A DNA stretch of 64,000 bases from Rhabdaerophilum sp. SD176 (GTDB lineage Bacteria > Pseudomonadota > Alphaproteobacteria > Rhizobiales > Beijerinckiaceae), in NCBI RefSeq assembly GCF_030143245.1, contig NZ_JARJNS010000005.1:372001-436000 (forward strand), read 5' to 3'. Shown piece by piece: positions 30,500 through 39,301 of the stretch (position 1 is its first letter; each line of letters opens with the position of its first letter). Under the pieces are notes generated by a model. It saw only the letters and a list, made by a program, of their open reading frames with translations. It was not told the DNA's origin and searched no databases. The position numbers were made by a program, and so were the translations under genes.

Positions 30500-31330
30500 T
30501 TGCAAGTCCTCAAGAACCGTCGGGCGATGATCATCCTTGCCGGCCTGATCGTGGCGGCGAACGGCTTCTTTCCCGCGCTCTGGATCCTCTTTACCTCGTT
30601 CAAGACCGAGGTGGAGCTGATGCGCGTGCCGATCACCATCATTCCGCAGGCGCCGACCATCGAGAACTATATCCGCGTCTTCGTCGACCAGCCGATCCTG
30701 CGCTTCCTGTTCAACTCGGTGGTCGTGGCGGTGCTCTCGACCCTGCTTTGCGTGACCTGCTCGGCCCTCGCGGCCTATGCGCTTGTCCGGCTGCGCCTGC
30801 CGGGCGCGGGCGTCATCCTCTCGGTGCTGCTCGCAATCGCGATGTTCCCGCTCATCTCGATGATGGTGCCGCTCTTCCAGGTGATGCGCGATCTCGGCCT
30901 TCTCAACACCTGGTGGGCGCTGATCTTCCCGCATGCTGTGCTCTCCATGCCGGTCTGCACGCTGGTGCTGATCTCGTTCTTCCAGGATATCCCGCGCGAT
31001 CTCGAAAACGCGGCGATGATCGATGGCTGCACGCGGCTCGGCGCACTCTGGCATGTTGTGATCCCGCTCACCGCGCCCGGCGTCTTCACCGCCGGCATCC
31101 TCGCCTTCGTCAATTCCTGGGACGAATTCCTGCTCGCGCTGACGCTCTCGCCCCGCGTGGCGAGCCGCACCCTGCCGGTCGGCATCACGCTCTATCAGGG
31201 CGAATTCTCGTTCCCCTGGCCGATCATCTCGGCGGCGCTGATCGTCGCCATCGTGCCGATCTGCATCGTCATCGCGATCTTCCAGGAGCGCGTGGTCAGC
31301 GGGCTGACGAGCGGCGGCGTGAAGGGGTAG
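30500..31330 (+). CDS. Sugar ABC transporter permease (MalG/UgpE type)
   Basis: A 276-residue membrane protein, partner of the upstream permease, with the EAA-type loop ENAAMIDGCTRLGALWHVVIP. No good ATG exists; TTG at 30500 stands 7 bases after GGGGAGG at the end of the tandem repeat. The open frame continues upstream into the repeat, but that part reads the palindrome and is unlikely to be protein. The repeat insertion may have replaced the original ATG. Confidence 0.87.
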   Translation: MQVLKNRRAMIILAGLIVAANGFFPALWILFTSFKTEVELMRVPITIIPQAPTIENYIRVFVDQPILRFLFNSVVVAVLSTLLCVTCSALAAYALVRLRLPGAGVILSVLLAIAMFPLISMMVPLFQVMRDLGLLNTWWALIFPHAVLSMPVCTLVLISFFQDIPRDLENAAMIDGCTRLGALWHVVIPLTAPGVFTAGILAFVNSWDEFLLALTLSPRVASRTLPVGITLYQGEFSFPWPIISAALIVAIVPICIVIAIFQERVVSGLTSGGVKG

Positions 31331-31387
31331 GTTCCATTATGGAGAGGCGGCTGGTACGCCGACAAAACGATCCAGTCCACTCTCCAG

Positions 31388-31789
31388 TTACCGCGTCCGT
31401 CCAGCCTTCCACGCATCGTAAAGTTTCTGAAATTTGGCTCGCTTCACGAAAACAAAGCGCTCCTCATCATCCCACATCCACCAGCCATCGCAAGCAAGAG
31501 AGAGTTCTCGAAGCAGAAGAGCTTCGCGTTCCGAGAGCTGGCCCCTGCCAAACCTATGGCCCGTCTGGGCATTCCACAGTTCGAACTCCGTCGATGCATC
31601 CCAGCCGGCACAATAAAATTCTTCGCTGATTCCTTGCATGAGGGCGAGTAACCCGGCAGCGCTGGCCTCCTTGATGGAAAACCAATTCGGCCAAGTCGCT
31701 CCAAAATACTGGCCATCCGTCAGTGGTCCCGTCTTCGACCCCAGCGTTTGCGCGTCTCTGTCGATGTTGAGCCAAGGGTTACCGCTCAT
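31388..31789 (-). CDS. Small protein of unknown function
   Basis: I do not recognise this 133-residue protein. It is acidic, unusually rich in tryptophan (for example GWWMWDDEERF) and soluble-looking, with no signal peptide. The ATG overlaps the galM stop as ATGA, so it is translationally coupled to galM. Its base composition is visibly less GC-rich than both neighbours and its codons are more mixed, a sign of recent acquisition. It ends convergently with the sugar permease gene. Confidence 0.65.
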   Translation of the reverse strand: MSGNPWLNIDRDAQTLGSKTGPLTDGQYFGATWPNWFSIKEASAAGLLALMQGISEEFYCAGWDASTEFELWNAQTGHRFGRGQLSEREALLLRELSLACDGWWMWDDEERFVFVKRAKFQKLYDAWKAGRTR

Positions 31790-32835
31790 CTCCCACTCCC
31801 GAACCGATACTCCGTCACCTGCCGGTAAAGCTCCCCGGGCCTGAGCACCGTGCCGGGCAGATGCGGCAGGTTGGGGCTGTCTGGCGCGTGCTGTGGCTCG
31901 AGGCAGATCCCGGCACTGGCGCCATAGCGCGCGCCATCGAGCCCCGGAACCGGCACATTCACCTTGAACCCGTCATAGACCTGCAGGCAGGGCTCCGAGG
32001 TCCAGACCTCCATGGAAAGGCCGGATGTTGCGCTGGCCAGCGTCGCGGCATGGGCGATCTCGAGGCCGGAGGCATCCTTCATGCGCCGTTCCCGCCTCAG
32101 CACGAAATTGTGGTCGTACCAGAACCGGGCGCCATCGGCCCCCGCGAAGCGGATCGGTCGCGGTGTCCGGAAATCGAACGGCGTGCCGGAAACCGGCGCC
32201 AGCGAGCCATCGGGGATCAGGTCCTCATCGACCGGGGTCATCACATTGGCCCGAACGGCGAGGCTGTGATCGAGGATATCCGCCCCGCCATCAAGGTTGA
32301 AATAGCTGTGATGGCAGAGATTGAGGATGGTCGGGCTGTCGGTGAAGGCCGAGAGCTCCACCCGCAGGGCGTTGCCCTCGGTGAGCGTGTAGCGGCAGGA
32401 AACCTGCACCGTGCCGGGATAGCCGGCCTCACCATCGGGTGAGACAAGGCCCAGCGTGCAGCTCGCCGCATCGGCATGGAGCAGGGTCCAGGGCTGCTTT
32501 CCGAAGCCCTGCCCGCCGCCATGGAGCGAATGCTTCCCCTCCTGGTTGAGCGGCAACTGGTAGGTGACCCCATCCAGCGTGAACTGTCCGCGCGCGATGC
32601 GGTTGGCATAGCGCCCGGCAATCGCGCCGAAATGGGGTGAATGGGCGATGTAATCCTCGAGCGAGTTCAGCCCCAGCACCACGCGCTGCCTCTTGCCGGC
32701 ATGCGGCACGACGAGATCGCGGACGACAGCGCCCCAGCTCAGGATTTTCGCTTCGGCACCGGCGCCGTTCCTCAGCGTGATTTGCTGCACCGCCCGGCCG
32801 TCAACCTGCCCGAAAAGCGAAACATCCTGGCTCAT
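31786..32835 (-). CDS. galM: Aldose 1-epimerase (mutarotase)
   Basis: Interconverts alpha and beta anomers of aldoses. The 349-residue protein has the family segments GRYANRIARGQF, the histidine of LNLCHHSYFNLDG, and the catalytic glutamate region AGICLEPQHAPDSPN. ATG 32835 has a GGGAGGG site; the longer frame upstream is not supported. Beside a sugar ABC transporter and isomerase/aldolase genes it probably serves the same substrate, although it is on a separate transcript. An FNR-like box lies about 100 bp upstream. Confidence 0.92.
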   Translation of the reverse strand: MSQDVSLFGQVDGRAVQQITLRNGAGAEAKILSWGAVVRDLVVPHAGKRQRVVLGLNSLEDYIAHSPHFGAIAGRYANRIARGQFTLDGVTYQLPLNQEGKHSLHGGGQGFGKQPWTLLHADAASCTLGLVSPDGEAGYPGTVQVSCRYTLTEGNALRVELSAFTDSPTILNLCHHSYFNLDGGADILDHSLAVRANVMTPVDEDLIPDGSLAPVSGTPFDFRTPRPIRFAGADGARFWYDHNFVLRRERRMKDASGLEIAHAATLASATSGLSMEVWTSEPCLQVYDGFKVNVPVPGLDGARYGASAGICLEPQHAPDSPNLPHLPGTVLRPGELYRQVTEYRFGSGR

Positions 32836-32936
32836 CCTGCCCTCCCGACCTGCCGGCAGCGATGATGTCACGTGCTGGCCGCCGCCGGCAATGTCGGGCA
32901 CGGCGAAGCCCGGGGATTTCCCGGGCGGTTGGCCCT

Positions 32937-32950
32937 TTGATCCAGATCAT
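32937..32950. promoter_or_regulatory. FNR-type box upstream of galM
   Basis: TTGAT-CCAG-ATCAT differs from the FNR/FixK consensus TTGAT-N4-ATCAA at only the last base. It lies between galM and the FNR-type regulator gene, both on the minus strand. If it acts towards galM, a start near 32902 would give a leader of about 67 nt. Confidence 0.55.
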
Positions 32951-33067
32951 GGTGAGATCGGGCCGCGGCAAGCAGGGTAAAGGCGCTCGTGGACCCAAAG
33001 CAGGGAGGCGTCGGTATGGATCGGTTCAGACCACAGACGCCGGACGCGGCGGAGTTTCCCCCGGAAA

Positions 33068-33084
33068 GCCGGCCTTCAGCCGGC
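33068..33084 (-). terminator. Hairpin at the end of the FNR-type gene
   Basis: GCCGGC-N5-GCCGGC, overlapping the stop codon of the regulator gene, followed on the minus strand by TTTCC. The T run is short, so termination here is plausible but not certain. Confidence 0.4.
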
Positions 33085-33825
33085 CAGCGTTTCCTCAAGC
33101 CGGGCCTGATCGAGGATGCGGATCCCGTCCGGCACGTCGAGGATGACCTTCTCGCGCATCCAGCGTGCCAGCGTGCGGCTGACCGTCTCGATGGTCAGGC
33201 CGAGATGGTCCGCAATATCCTGCCGCCCCATCGGCAGCGCCAGCGTGGCCGAGGCGCCCGTCAGGCGCGCCATGCGCTCCCGCCAGCGCAGCAGGAACGC
33301 CGCAACGCGCTCCTCGGCGCGGCGGCGGCCGAGCACCACCATGTGTTCCTGCGCGAGGCCGAGTTCATGCGAGGCGAAATCATGCAGGCGGCCCATCAGG
33401 CCATGCTTCTCATGCGCCAGCCGCGCGAAGGCCTGCCGGTCGAACCGGCACAGATTTACCTGGGTCAGGCTATCGGCCGAGAAGCCGAAATGATCGTCCA
33501 TCGCAAGGCCGATAAAGTCACCGGGAATGGCAAAGCCGATCACCTGGCGCCGGCCATCGGCGAGGTCGCGCTGCAGGCGCAGCGTACCGGACGTAACCGT
33601 GTAGACCGACGTCGCGGCATCGCCCGCATGGAACAGGGCGGTCTTGGCCGGCAGCGCGATGTGCTGGGTAATGCGCTCGAGTTCGTTGATCTCGTCACGG
33701 TCAAGCGCAGCACAGACGGCATAGAGCCTGACCCGGCATTCCGCGCAGACCGAGGCACATTGACCACCGCCACACGGCGTCAGGCTGGCAATGGGCCCGG
33801 GATTTGTGGGCAGATGGGCTTCCAT
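33076..33825 (-). CDS. FNR-family oxygen-sensing transcription regulator
   Basis: A 249-residue Crp/Fnr protein. The N-terminus carries a Cys cluster (C18, C23, C27, C30, C38) containing the CxxC-x7-C spacing of FnrN/FnrL, and a further central Cys lies in NLCRFDR, together enough for an oxygen-sensitive [4Fe-4S] cluster. The DNA-recognition helix TIETVSRTLARW has the E-x2-SR that reads TTGAT half-sites. ATG 33825 has a GAGGAG site. It lies upstream of, and divergent from, the cbb3 oxidase locus, whose promoter has an FNR box; bchE has another. Confidence 0.92.
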   Translation of the reverse strand: MEAHLPTNPGPIASLTPCGGGQCASVCAECRVRLYAVCAALDRDEINELERITQHIALPAKTALFHAGDAATSVYTVTSGTLRLQRDLADGRRQVIGFAIPGDFIGLAMDDHFGFSADSLTQVNLCRFDRQAFARLAHEKHGLMGRLHDFASHELGLAQEHMVVLGRRRAEERVAAFLLRWRERMARLTGASATLALPMGRQDIADHLGLTIETVSRTLARWMREKVILDVPDGIRILDQARLEETLAG

Positions 33826-33877
33826 CACGCTCCTCGAACCGGTCAGTTTCCGCACCTCATCCTGTCTATTCACTGGG

Positions 33878-33900
33878 ACCTGCATCGTCAATGTGCAGGT
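33878..33900. promoter_or_regulatory. Inverted repeat upstream of the FNR-type gene
   Basis: ACCTGCA-N9-TGCAGGT, with perfect 7-bp arms, lies about 50 bp upstream of the regulator ATG and as far from the small plus-strand gene. It may be an operator or a small leader hairpin; nothing else identifies it. Confidence 0.4.
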
Positions 33901-33947
33901 GCTCAGCCATTCGTTGCGTATGAAACCATTAACGCGGGAAGGGTACC

Positions 33948-34283
33948 ATGACTCACCTTCCCGCCTATTCCTGTCGTCGCCTCGGCACCCGTGAACTGCG
34001 CGACACATATTCGCTTGCGCTTATGCATAATCCCGGTCTTTCCCTCGCGGAATGGCGAAAGTCGGTGCGGACGGTGCTCGACAAGGAAGCCGGTGCGCGG
34101 TTGGTGGCGGTCTATAACCGCGCCAATTGCGCCATCGCCGTCGTGCGGCATTCCGCCGCGGGTATGGCCTTCGTGCTGCGCCCCCCGGCTCTTCTCGCCG
34201 ATCCGGCCCGGATCCTTGATGCTGTCCGGGATTTCTTCGAATCCTCCTCCAGGACCCCGACATCCCTTTCTGCCCCGGCTTGA
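33948..34283 (+). CDS. Small protein of unknown function
   Basis: A 111-residue protein that I do not recognise. It is preceded by GGAAGGG about 5 bases before ATG, has no membrane segment or signal, and contains a central stretch (ARLVAVYNRANCAIAVVRH) that looks like paired beta strands. It lies between the divergent FNR-type gene and ccoN. Its last codons overlap the FNR box that drives ccoN. Confidence 0.55.
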   Translation: MTHLPAYSCRRLGTRELRDTYSLALMHNPGLSLAEWRKSVRTVLDKEAGARLVAVYNRANCAIAVVRHSAAGMAFVLRPPALLADPARILDAVRDFFESSSRTPTSLSAPA

Positions 34284-34293
34284 CAAAGATCAA
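34280..34293 (+). promoter_or_regulatory. FNR-type box of the cbb3 oxidase operon
   Basis: TTGAC-AAAG-ATCAA differs from the FNR/FixK consensus at one base. Its centre is about 68 bp before the ccoN ATG, so a start site 41.5 bp downstream would leave a leader of roughly 27 nt. Control of cco operons by FNR or FixK at low oxygen is well known. Confidence 0.85.
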
Positions 34294-34354
34294 TGCGGGC
34301 GCCGGACAGGCATGGCATCCGGACCCTTATTGTCGTTACTGGGGGTAATCCGTC

Positions 34355-36010
34355 ATGGCAGCCGCACAGCATTTCTCGATGCGGGGGAACGAGACGATCG
34401 GGGCCGGCCTCTGCGCCGCCTTCGGGGTCCTGTTCCTCATCATCGCCGGTCTGACCGACCATTCAGGCTATGCCTTTCATATGGTGGTGATGGCCCTGGC
34501 CTGCGGGCTGGGCTTCTACGCTATCGTCAACTGGGCCGCGCGAGGGGAAACCCGGCATGAGCCGCTCGAGATCAACGGCCGGCCGAACTACAACGACGGT
34601 CCCGTCCGCTTCGCGACCATCGCCGCCATGTTCTGGGGGATTGCCGGCTTCACGGTGGGGCTGGTCATCGCCCTGCAGCTGGCCTTCCCGGCGCTGAATT
34701 TCGACCTGCCCTGGACGAATTTCGGGCGTCTGCGGCCACTCCATACCTCCGCGGTGATCTTCGCCTTCGGCGGCAACGTCCTGCTCGGCACGTCCTTCTA
34801 TGTCGTCCAGCGCACCTGCCATGCCCGGCTCGCCGGGGTGCTCTCGCCCTGGTTTGTTGTGCTCGGCTACAATCTCTTCATCGTTGTCGCTGGGACGGGC
34901 TACCTGCTGGGGATCACCCAGGGCAAGGAATATGCCGAGCCCGAATGGTATGCCGACCTCTTCCTGACCGTGGTGTGGGTGGTCTATCTGCTCGTGTTCC
35001 TCGCCACGATCTGGCGTCGGAAGGAGCCGCATATCTATGTGGCGAACTGGTTCTATCTCGGCTTCATCGTGACCATCGCCGTGCTCCATCTCGGCAACAA
35101 CGCGACGATCCCGGTCTCGCTGACCAGCCCGAAGAGCTACATCCTCTGGTCCGGCATCCAGGATGCCATGTTCCAGTGGTGGTACGGCCATAACGCGGTC
35201 GGTTTCTTCCTGACCGCCGGCTTCCTCGCCATCATGTACTACTTCATCCCGAAGCGCGCCGAGCGGCCGGTCTATTCCTACCGGCTCTCCATCATCCATT
35301 TCTGGGCGCTGATCTTCCTCTATATCTGGGCCGGCCCGCATCACCTGCACTATACGGCGCTGCCGGATTGGGCCCAGACCCTTGGCATGACCTTCTCGAT
35401 CATGCTCTGGATGCCCTCCTGGGGCGGCATGATCAACGGCCTCATGACCCTGTCCGGTGCATGGGACAAACTCCGCACCGACCCTGTCCTGCGCATGATG
35501 GTCGTCTCGGTGGCCTTCTACGGGATGAGCACCTTCGAAGGCCCGCTCATGTCGATCAAGGCGGTCAACTCGCTCAGCCACTACACCGACTGGACCATCG
35601 GCCATGTGCATTCCGGTGCGCTGGGCTGGGTCGGCTATGTGTCTTTCGGTGCCATCTACTGCCTTGTGCCGTGGCTCTGGAAGCGCGAGCGGCTCTATTC
35701 GAACCGGCTGGTCGAATGGCACTTCTGGATCTCCACCATCGGCATCGTCTTCTACATCAGCGCGATGTGGGTTTCCGGCATCATGCAGGGCCTGATGTGG
35801 CGCGCCTATACGAGCCTCGGCTTCCTTGAATATTCCTTCGTCGAGACCGTCGCCGCGATGCATCCCTACTACGTGATCCGGGCCTTCGGTGGCGGGCTGT
35901 TCCTGCTCGGTGCCCTGCTCATGGCCTACAATCTCTGGATGACGGTCCGCGCAGTCGCCCCCCGGGCGGAAGCCGCTCCGACCAATCTCCAGCATGTTCC
36001 TGCGGAGTGA
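34355..36010 (+). CDS. ccoN: cbb3-type cytochrome c oxidase subunit I
   Basis: The catalytic subunit, holding haem b and the haem b3-CuB site, which reduces oxygen and pumps protons. The 551-residue protein has about twelve or more helices with the expected metal-ligand regions ([58 protein letters not shown]). It is the first gene of ccoNOQP, behind an FNR box. Confidence 0.98.
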   Translation: MAAAQHFSMRGNETIGAGLCAAFGVLFLIIAGLTDHSGYAFHMVVMALACGLGFYAIVNWAARGETRHEPLEINGRPNYNDGPVRFATIAAMFWGIAGFTVGLVIALQLAFPALNFDLPWTNFGRLRPLHTSAVIFAFGGNVLLGTSFYVVQRTCHARLAGVLSPWFVVLGYNLFIVVAGTGYLLGITQGKEYAEPEWYADLFLTVVWVVYLLVFLATIWRRKEPHIYVANWFYLGFIVTIAVLHLGNNATIPVSLTSPKSYILWSGIQDAMFQWWYGHNAVGFFLTAGFLAIMYYFIPKRAERPVYSYRLSIIHFWALIFLYIWAGPHHLHYTALPDWAQTLGMTFSIMLWMPSWGGMINGLMTLSGAWDKLRTDPVLRMMVVSVAFYGMSTFEGPLMSIKAVNSLSHYTDWTIGHVHSGALGWVGYVSFGAIYCLVPWLWKRERLYSNRLVEWHFWISTIGIVFYISAMWVSGIMQGLMWRAYTSLGFLEYSFVETVAAMHPYYVIRAFGGGLFLLGALLMAYNLWMTVRAVAPRAEAAPTNLQHVPAE

Positions 36011-36013
36011 ATC

Positions 36014-36781
36014 ATGACGACATCTCCCCAAGCTCACACCGGCAAGCCCTCGCTCTGGGCACGCCACAAGATCTTCGAGACCAACTCGATCCTGCTCATC
36101 CTGGGCATCCTGATCGTGGTCTCGATCGGCGGACTCGTCGAGATCGCCCCGCTCTTCTACCTGCGTTCGACGATCGAGAAGGTGGAGGGCATGCGGCCCT
36201 ACACCCCGCTCGAGCTCGCCGGGCGCGCCATCTATGTCCGCGAGGGCTGCTACAATTGCCATAGCCAGATGATCCGCCCGCTGCGGGACGAGATCGAGCG
36301 CTACGGCCATTTCTCGCTGGCGGCCGAGAGCATGTACGACAAGCCGTTCCAGTGGGGTTCCAAGCGCACCGGGCCGGACCTTGCCCGCGTCGGCGGCAAG
36401 TATTCCGATGCCTGGCAGCTCCAGCACCTGAACGCGCCCCGCAGCCTCGTGCCGCAATCGATCATGCCGGGCTATCCGTTCCTCGCGACCACGGAACTCG
36501 ACGTGAACCGGATTGCCCAGGAGATGCGGGTCAACCGCATGAGCGGCGTGCCCTACTCGGACGAGATGATCGCCAATGCGGTGACCGATCTCCGCGCGCA
36601 GGTCGACCCGGATCATCCCCAGGCCGATGCTTTCCAGAAGCGCTATCCGAAGGCGGCCAGCCGCGATTTTGACGGCAATCCGCAGCGGATCACCGAGGCG
36701 GACGCGATGATTGCCTACCTGCAGATGCTCGGCACGCTCGTCGACTTCAAGCAGTACGACAACAAAGCCAACCTGCGCTGA
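36014..36781 (+). CDS. ccoO: cbb3-type cytochrome c oxidase subunit II (monohaem cytochrome c)
   Basis: A 255-residue membrane-anchored cytochrome with one N-terminal helix and a single c-type haem site ([14 protein letters not shown]). It passes electrons from CcoP to CcoN on the periplasmic side. It starts 3 bp after ccoN and is followed by ccoQ. Confidence 0.97.
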   Translation: MTTSPQAHTGKPSLWARHKIFETNSILLILGILIVVSIGGLVEIAPLFYLRSTIEKVEGMRPYTPLELAGRAIYVREGCYNCHSQMIRPLRDEIERYGHFSLAAESMYDKPFQWGSKRTGPDLARVGGKYSDAWQLQHLNAPRSLVPQSIMPGYPFLATTELDVNRIAQEMRVNRMSGVPYSDEMIANAVTDLRAQVDPDHPQADAFQKRYPKAASRDFDGNPQRITEADAMIAYLQMLGTLVDFKQYDNKANLR

Positions 36782-36791
36782 GGAGGATGAT

Positions 36792-36947
36792 ATGGCCCAG
36801 ATGTATCATCTCCTCGCCTCGATCGCCCAATCCGTAGGGGTCCTGTATTTCATGGGGATGTTTCTGGCGGTTGTCGCCTACGCCCTGTGGCCCCGCAACC
36901 GCGAGACCTTCGATCGCGCGGCTTCCATTCCTCTGAAAGACGAGTGA
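36792..36947 (+). CDS. ccoQ: cbb3 oxidase subunit CcoQ
   Basis: A 51-residue single-helix protein (MAQMYHLLASIAQSVGVLYF, then YALWPRNRETFDRAASIPL) that stabilises the complex. An AGGAGG site lies just before ATG 36792; the longer open frame upstream overlaps ccoO and is not real. Confidence 0.92.
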   Translation: MAQMYHLLASIAQSVGVLYFMGMFLAVVAYALWPRNRETFDRAASIPLKDE

Positions 36948-36950
36948 GCC

Positions 36951-37844
36951 ATGACCAACCCGACCCCCATTTCCCACGAGCCCGATTTCGATGCCGTGAC
37001 CGGCCAGTCAACGACCGGCCACAGCTGGGATGGTATCCGCGAGCTCAACACCCCCCTGCCGCGCTGGTGGCTCTGGACGTTCTACGTCACGATCCTCTGG
37101 TCGATCGGCTACTGGCTGGTCTATCCGGCCTGGCCGCTGATCTCCAGCCACACCACAGGGTTCTTCGGCTATTCCAGCCGCGCGGCCGTCACCGTGGAAG
37201 TTCAGGCGCTCGAGCAGCGCCGAGACCAGCAGGCCGCCGGCCTCAAGACCGCCAGCCTGGAAGAGATCAAGGCCAGCCCGGACCTGCTCCGCGTGGCCTT
37301 GGCCCGCGGCAAGGCTTCCTTCGCCGAGAATTGCGTGGGGTGCCATGGCCAGGGCGGAACCGGCGCGCCGAGCTATCCGAACCTGACCGACGATGACTGG
37401 GTCTGGGGCGGCGCGCTCAAGGATATCCAGACCACGATCCAGCATGGAATCCGCTGGACGCAGAATGCCGATACCCGCGTGGGCGAGATGCTCGCCTTCG
37501 GCCGGCAGGGCATGCTGAAGAAGGACGAGATCGAGCAGGTCGTGGATTTCGTCCGCTCGCTGGCCAAGCTCGAGCCGGCCAAGGGCGCCGATCTGGCCGC
37601 CGGCAAGGCCGTCTATGACGCGAACTGCGCCGCCTGCCATGGCGAGGCGGGCAAGGGCAACCGCGAGGTTGGCGCCCCCGATCTGACGGATGCCATCTGG
37701 CTCTACGGTTCCAGCCGGGAAGCGATGATCGAGTCGGTCCATAACGGCCGTGCCGGCATCATGCCGGCCTGGTCGAGCCGCCTCGATCCCGTCACGATCA
37801 AGGCGCTCACGGTCTATGTCCACTCGCTCGGTGGTGGCCAATGA
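36951..37844 (+). CDS. ccoP: cbb3-type cytochrome c oxidase subunit III (dihaem cytochrome c)
   Basis: A 297-residue subunit with an N-terminal membrane anchor (PLPRWWLWTFYVTILWSIGY) and two periplasmic haem c domains, each with a CxxCH site (ENCVGCHGQGG and DANCAACHGEAG). It receives electrons from soluble cytochromes. Its stop overlaps the start of ccoG by 4 bp. Confidence 0.97.
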   Translation: MTNPTPISHEPDFDAVTGQSTTGHSWDGIRELNTPLPRWWLWTFYVTILWSIGYWLVYPAWPLISSHTTGFFGYSSRAAVTVEVQALEQRRDQQAAGLKTASLEEIKASPDLLRVALARGKASFAENCVGCHGQGGTGAPSYPNLTDDDWVWGGALKDIQTTIQHGIRWTQNADTRVGEMLAFGRQGMLKKDEIEQVVDFVRSLAKLEPAKGADLAAGKAVYDANCAACHGEAGKGNREVGAPDLTDAIWLYGSSREAMIESVHNGRAGIMPAWSSRLDPVTIKALTVYVHSLGGGQ

Positions 37845-39289
37845 CTTCGCATGTCACGATCCCCGATGAGGATGGCCCCCTCTACGCTGCGGCGAAGAAG
37901 GTCTATCCTCAGAGCGTGAAGGGCCGGTTCCGCCGGATCAAATGGGCCCTTCTCGCCTTCTGCCTGGGCGTCTACTACTTCCTGCCCTTCGTGCGCTGGG
38001 ATCGTGGCCCGGCGCTGCCGGATCAGGCCGTTCTGGTCGATTTCGAGCGGCGCCGCTTCTATTTCTTCTTCATCGAGCTCTGGCCGCAGGAGGTTTATTA
38101 CCTCACCGGCCTGCTCATCCTCGCGGCGATCGTGCTCTTCCTGATGAACGCGATCGCCGGACGGATCTGGTGCGGCTATCTCTGCCCGCAGACGGTCTGG
38201 ACCGATCTCTTCCTCGCGGTCGAGCGCCTGATCGAGGGTGATCGCCGTGACCGGATCAAGCTCGATGGCGAAAGCTGGAGCGCGTCGAAGGTCGGGCTCA
38301 AGGCCGCCAAGCATTTCATCTGGCTGATGATCGCCTGGTGGACCGGGGGCGCCTGGGTGCTGTATTTCTCCGATGCGCCGACGCTCGTGAAGGACCTCGC
38401 GACCTTCGAGGCACCCTTCTCGGCCTATCTCTGGATCGGCATCCTGACCGCAACCACCTATGTCTTTGCCGGTCACATGCGTGAGCAGGTCTGCCTCTAC
38501 ATGTGCCCGTGGCCGCGCATCCAGGCCGCCCTGACCGATTCCGACGCGCTGAATGTCACCTACAAGTTCGATCGCGGCGAACCGCGTGCCTCGGTGAAGC
38601 AGGCCGCCCAGCTCAAGGCGGCCGGGCAGCCGGCGGGCGATTGCGTCGAGTGCAAGCAATGCATTGCCGTCTGCCCGACGGGGATCGATATCCGCGAGGG
38701 CACGCAGCTTGGCTGCATCCAGTGCGGCCTCTGCATCGATGCCTGCGACGATGTCATGGGCAAGCTCGGCCGGCCGACCGGCCTGATCGGCTATGACACG
38801 CTCAAGGCCGTCGAGGCCCGCGCCTGCGGCACCACTCCGCCCGCGCTTCGCCTCATCCGCCCGCGCACGATGCTCTATGCGGCGATCATCGCCTTTGTTG
38901 GCGGTGCCATGCTGTATCAGCTCGCCACGCGCGCCTTTCTTGGCATGTCGGTGGTGCATGAGCGCACGCCGCTCTTCACGACCCTCAAGGACGGCTCGAT
39001 CCGCAACGCCTATACGCTCCGCATTGCCAACAAGCGCTCGGAGGAACGGCCGATTGCCATCACCCTCGACGCGCCGATGGGCACGACCTGGGAGGTCGTT
39101 GGCGCGCAGCAGACGGCAGACTGGCGCCCGATCGTCGTCATCCCGCCGGATTCGACCCTCGATGTCAGGCTGTTCGTCACCATGCCGCAGCCACAGGCCA
39201 AGGGGCCCTCGCAGATGATCCAGATCAAGGCGGCGGATCTCTCTTTCGGGGAGAGTGCAAGTGTGAAGGACAACTTCTTCGCTCCATGA
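37841..39289 (+). CDS. ccoG: Cytochrome c oxidase accessory protein CcoG (FixG/RdxA)
   Basis: A 482-residue membrane iron-sulfur protein that helps deliver copper for CcoN. After several helices it has two ferredoxin-type clusters (CVECKQCIAVCPTGID and CIQCGLCIDACDDVMG) and a C-terminal periplasmic immunoglobulin-like part. It is translationally coupled to ccoP. Confidence 0.96.
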   Translation: MTSHVTIPDEDGPLYAAAKKVYPQSVKGRFRRIKWALLAFCLGVYYFLPFVRWDRGPALPDQAVLVDFERRRFYFFFIELWPQEVYYLTGLLILAAIVLFLMNAIAGRIWCGYLCPQTVWTDLFLAVERLIEGDRRDRIKLDGESWSASKVGLKAAKHFIWLMIAWWTGGAWVLYFSDAPTLVKDLATFEAPFSAYLWIGILTATTYVFAGHMREQVCLYMCPWPRIQAALTDSDALNVTYKFDRGEPRASVKQAAQLKAAGQPAGDCVECKQCIAVCPTGIDIREGTQLGCIQCGLCIDACDDVMGKLGRPTGLIGYDTLKAVEARACGTTPPALRLIRPRTMLYAAIIAFVGGAMLYQLATRAFLGMSVVHERTPLFTTLKDGSIRNAYTLRIANKRSEERPIAITLDAPMGTTWEVVGAQQTADWRPIVVIPPDSTLDVRLFVTMPQPQAKGPSQMIQIKAADLSFGESASVKDNFFAP

Positions 39290-39301
39290 CAGGGAGGCCG
39301 C

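Noticed and set aside
32989-33951. Plus-strand frame antisense to the FNR-type gene, with GGGAGG before an ATG at 33016
   Set aside because: Composition is that of an antisense shadow. I mention it only in connection with the FNR-like box; there is no support for a protein.
34463-36616. 717-codon minus-strand frame opposite ccoN and ccoO
   Set aside because: Antisense shadow of two certain membrane-protein genes, rich in His, Glu and Arg.
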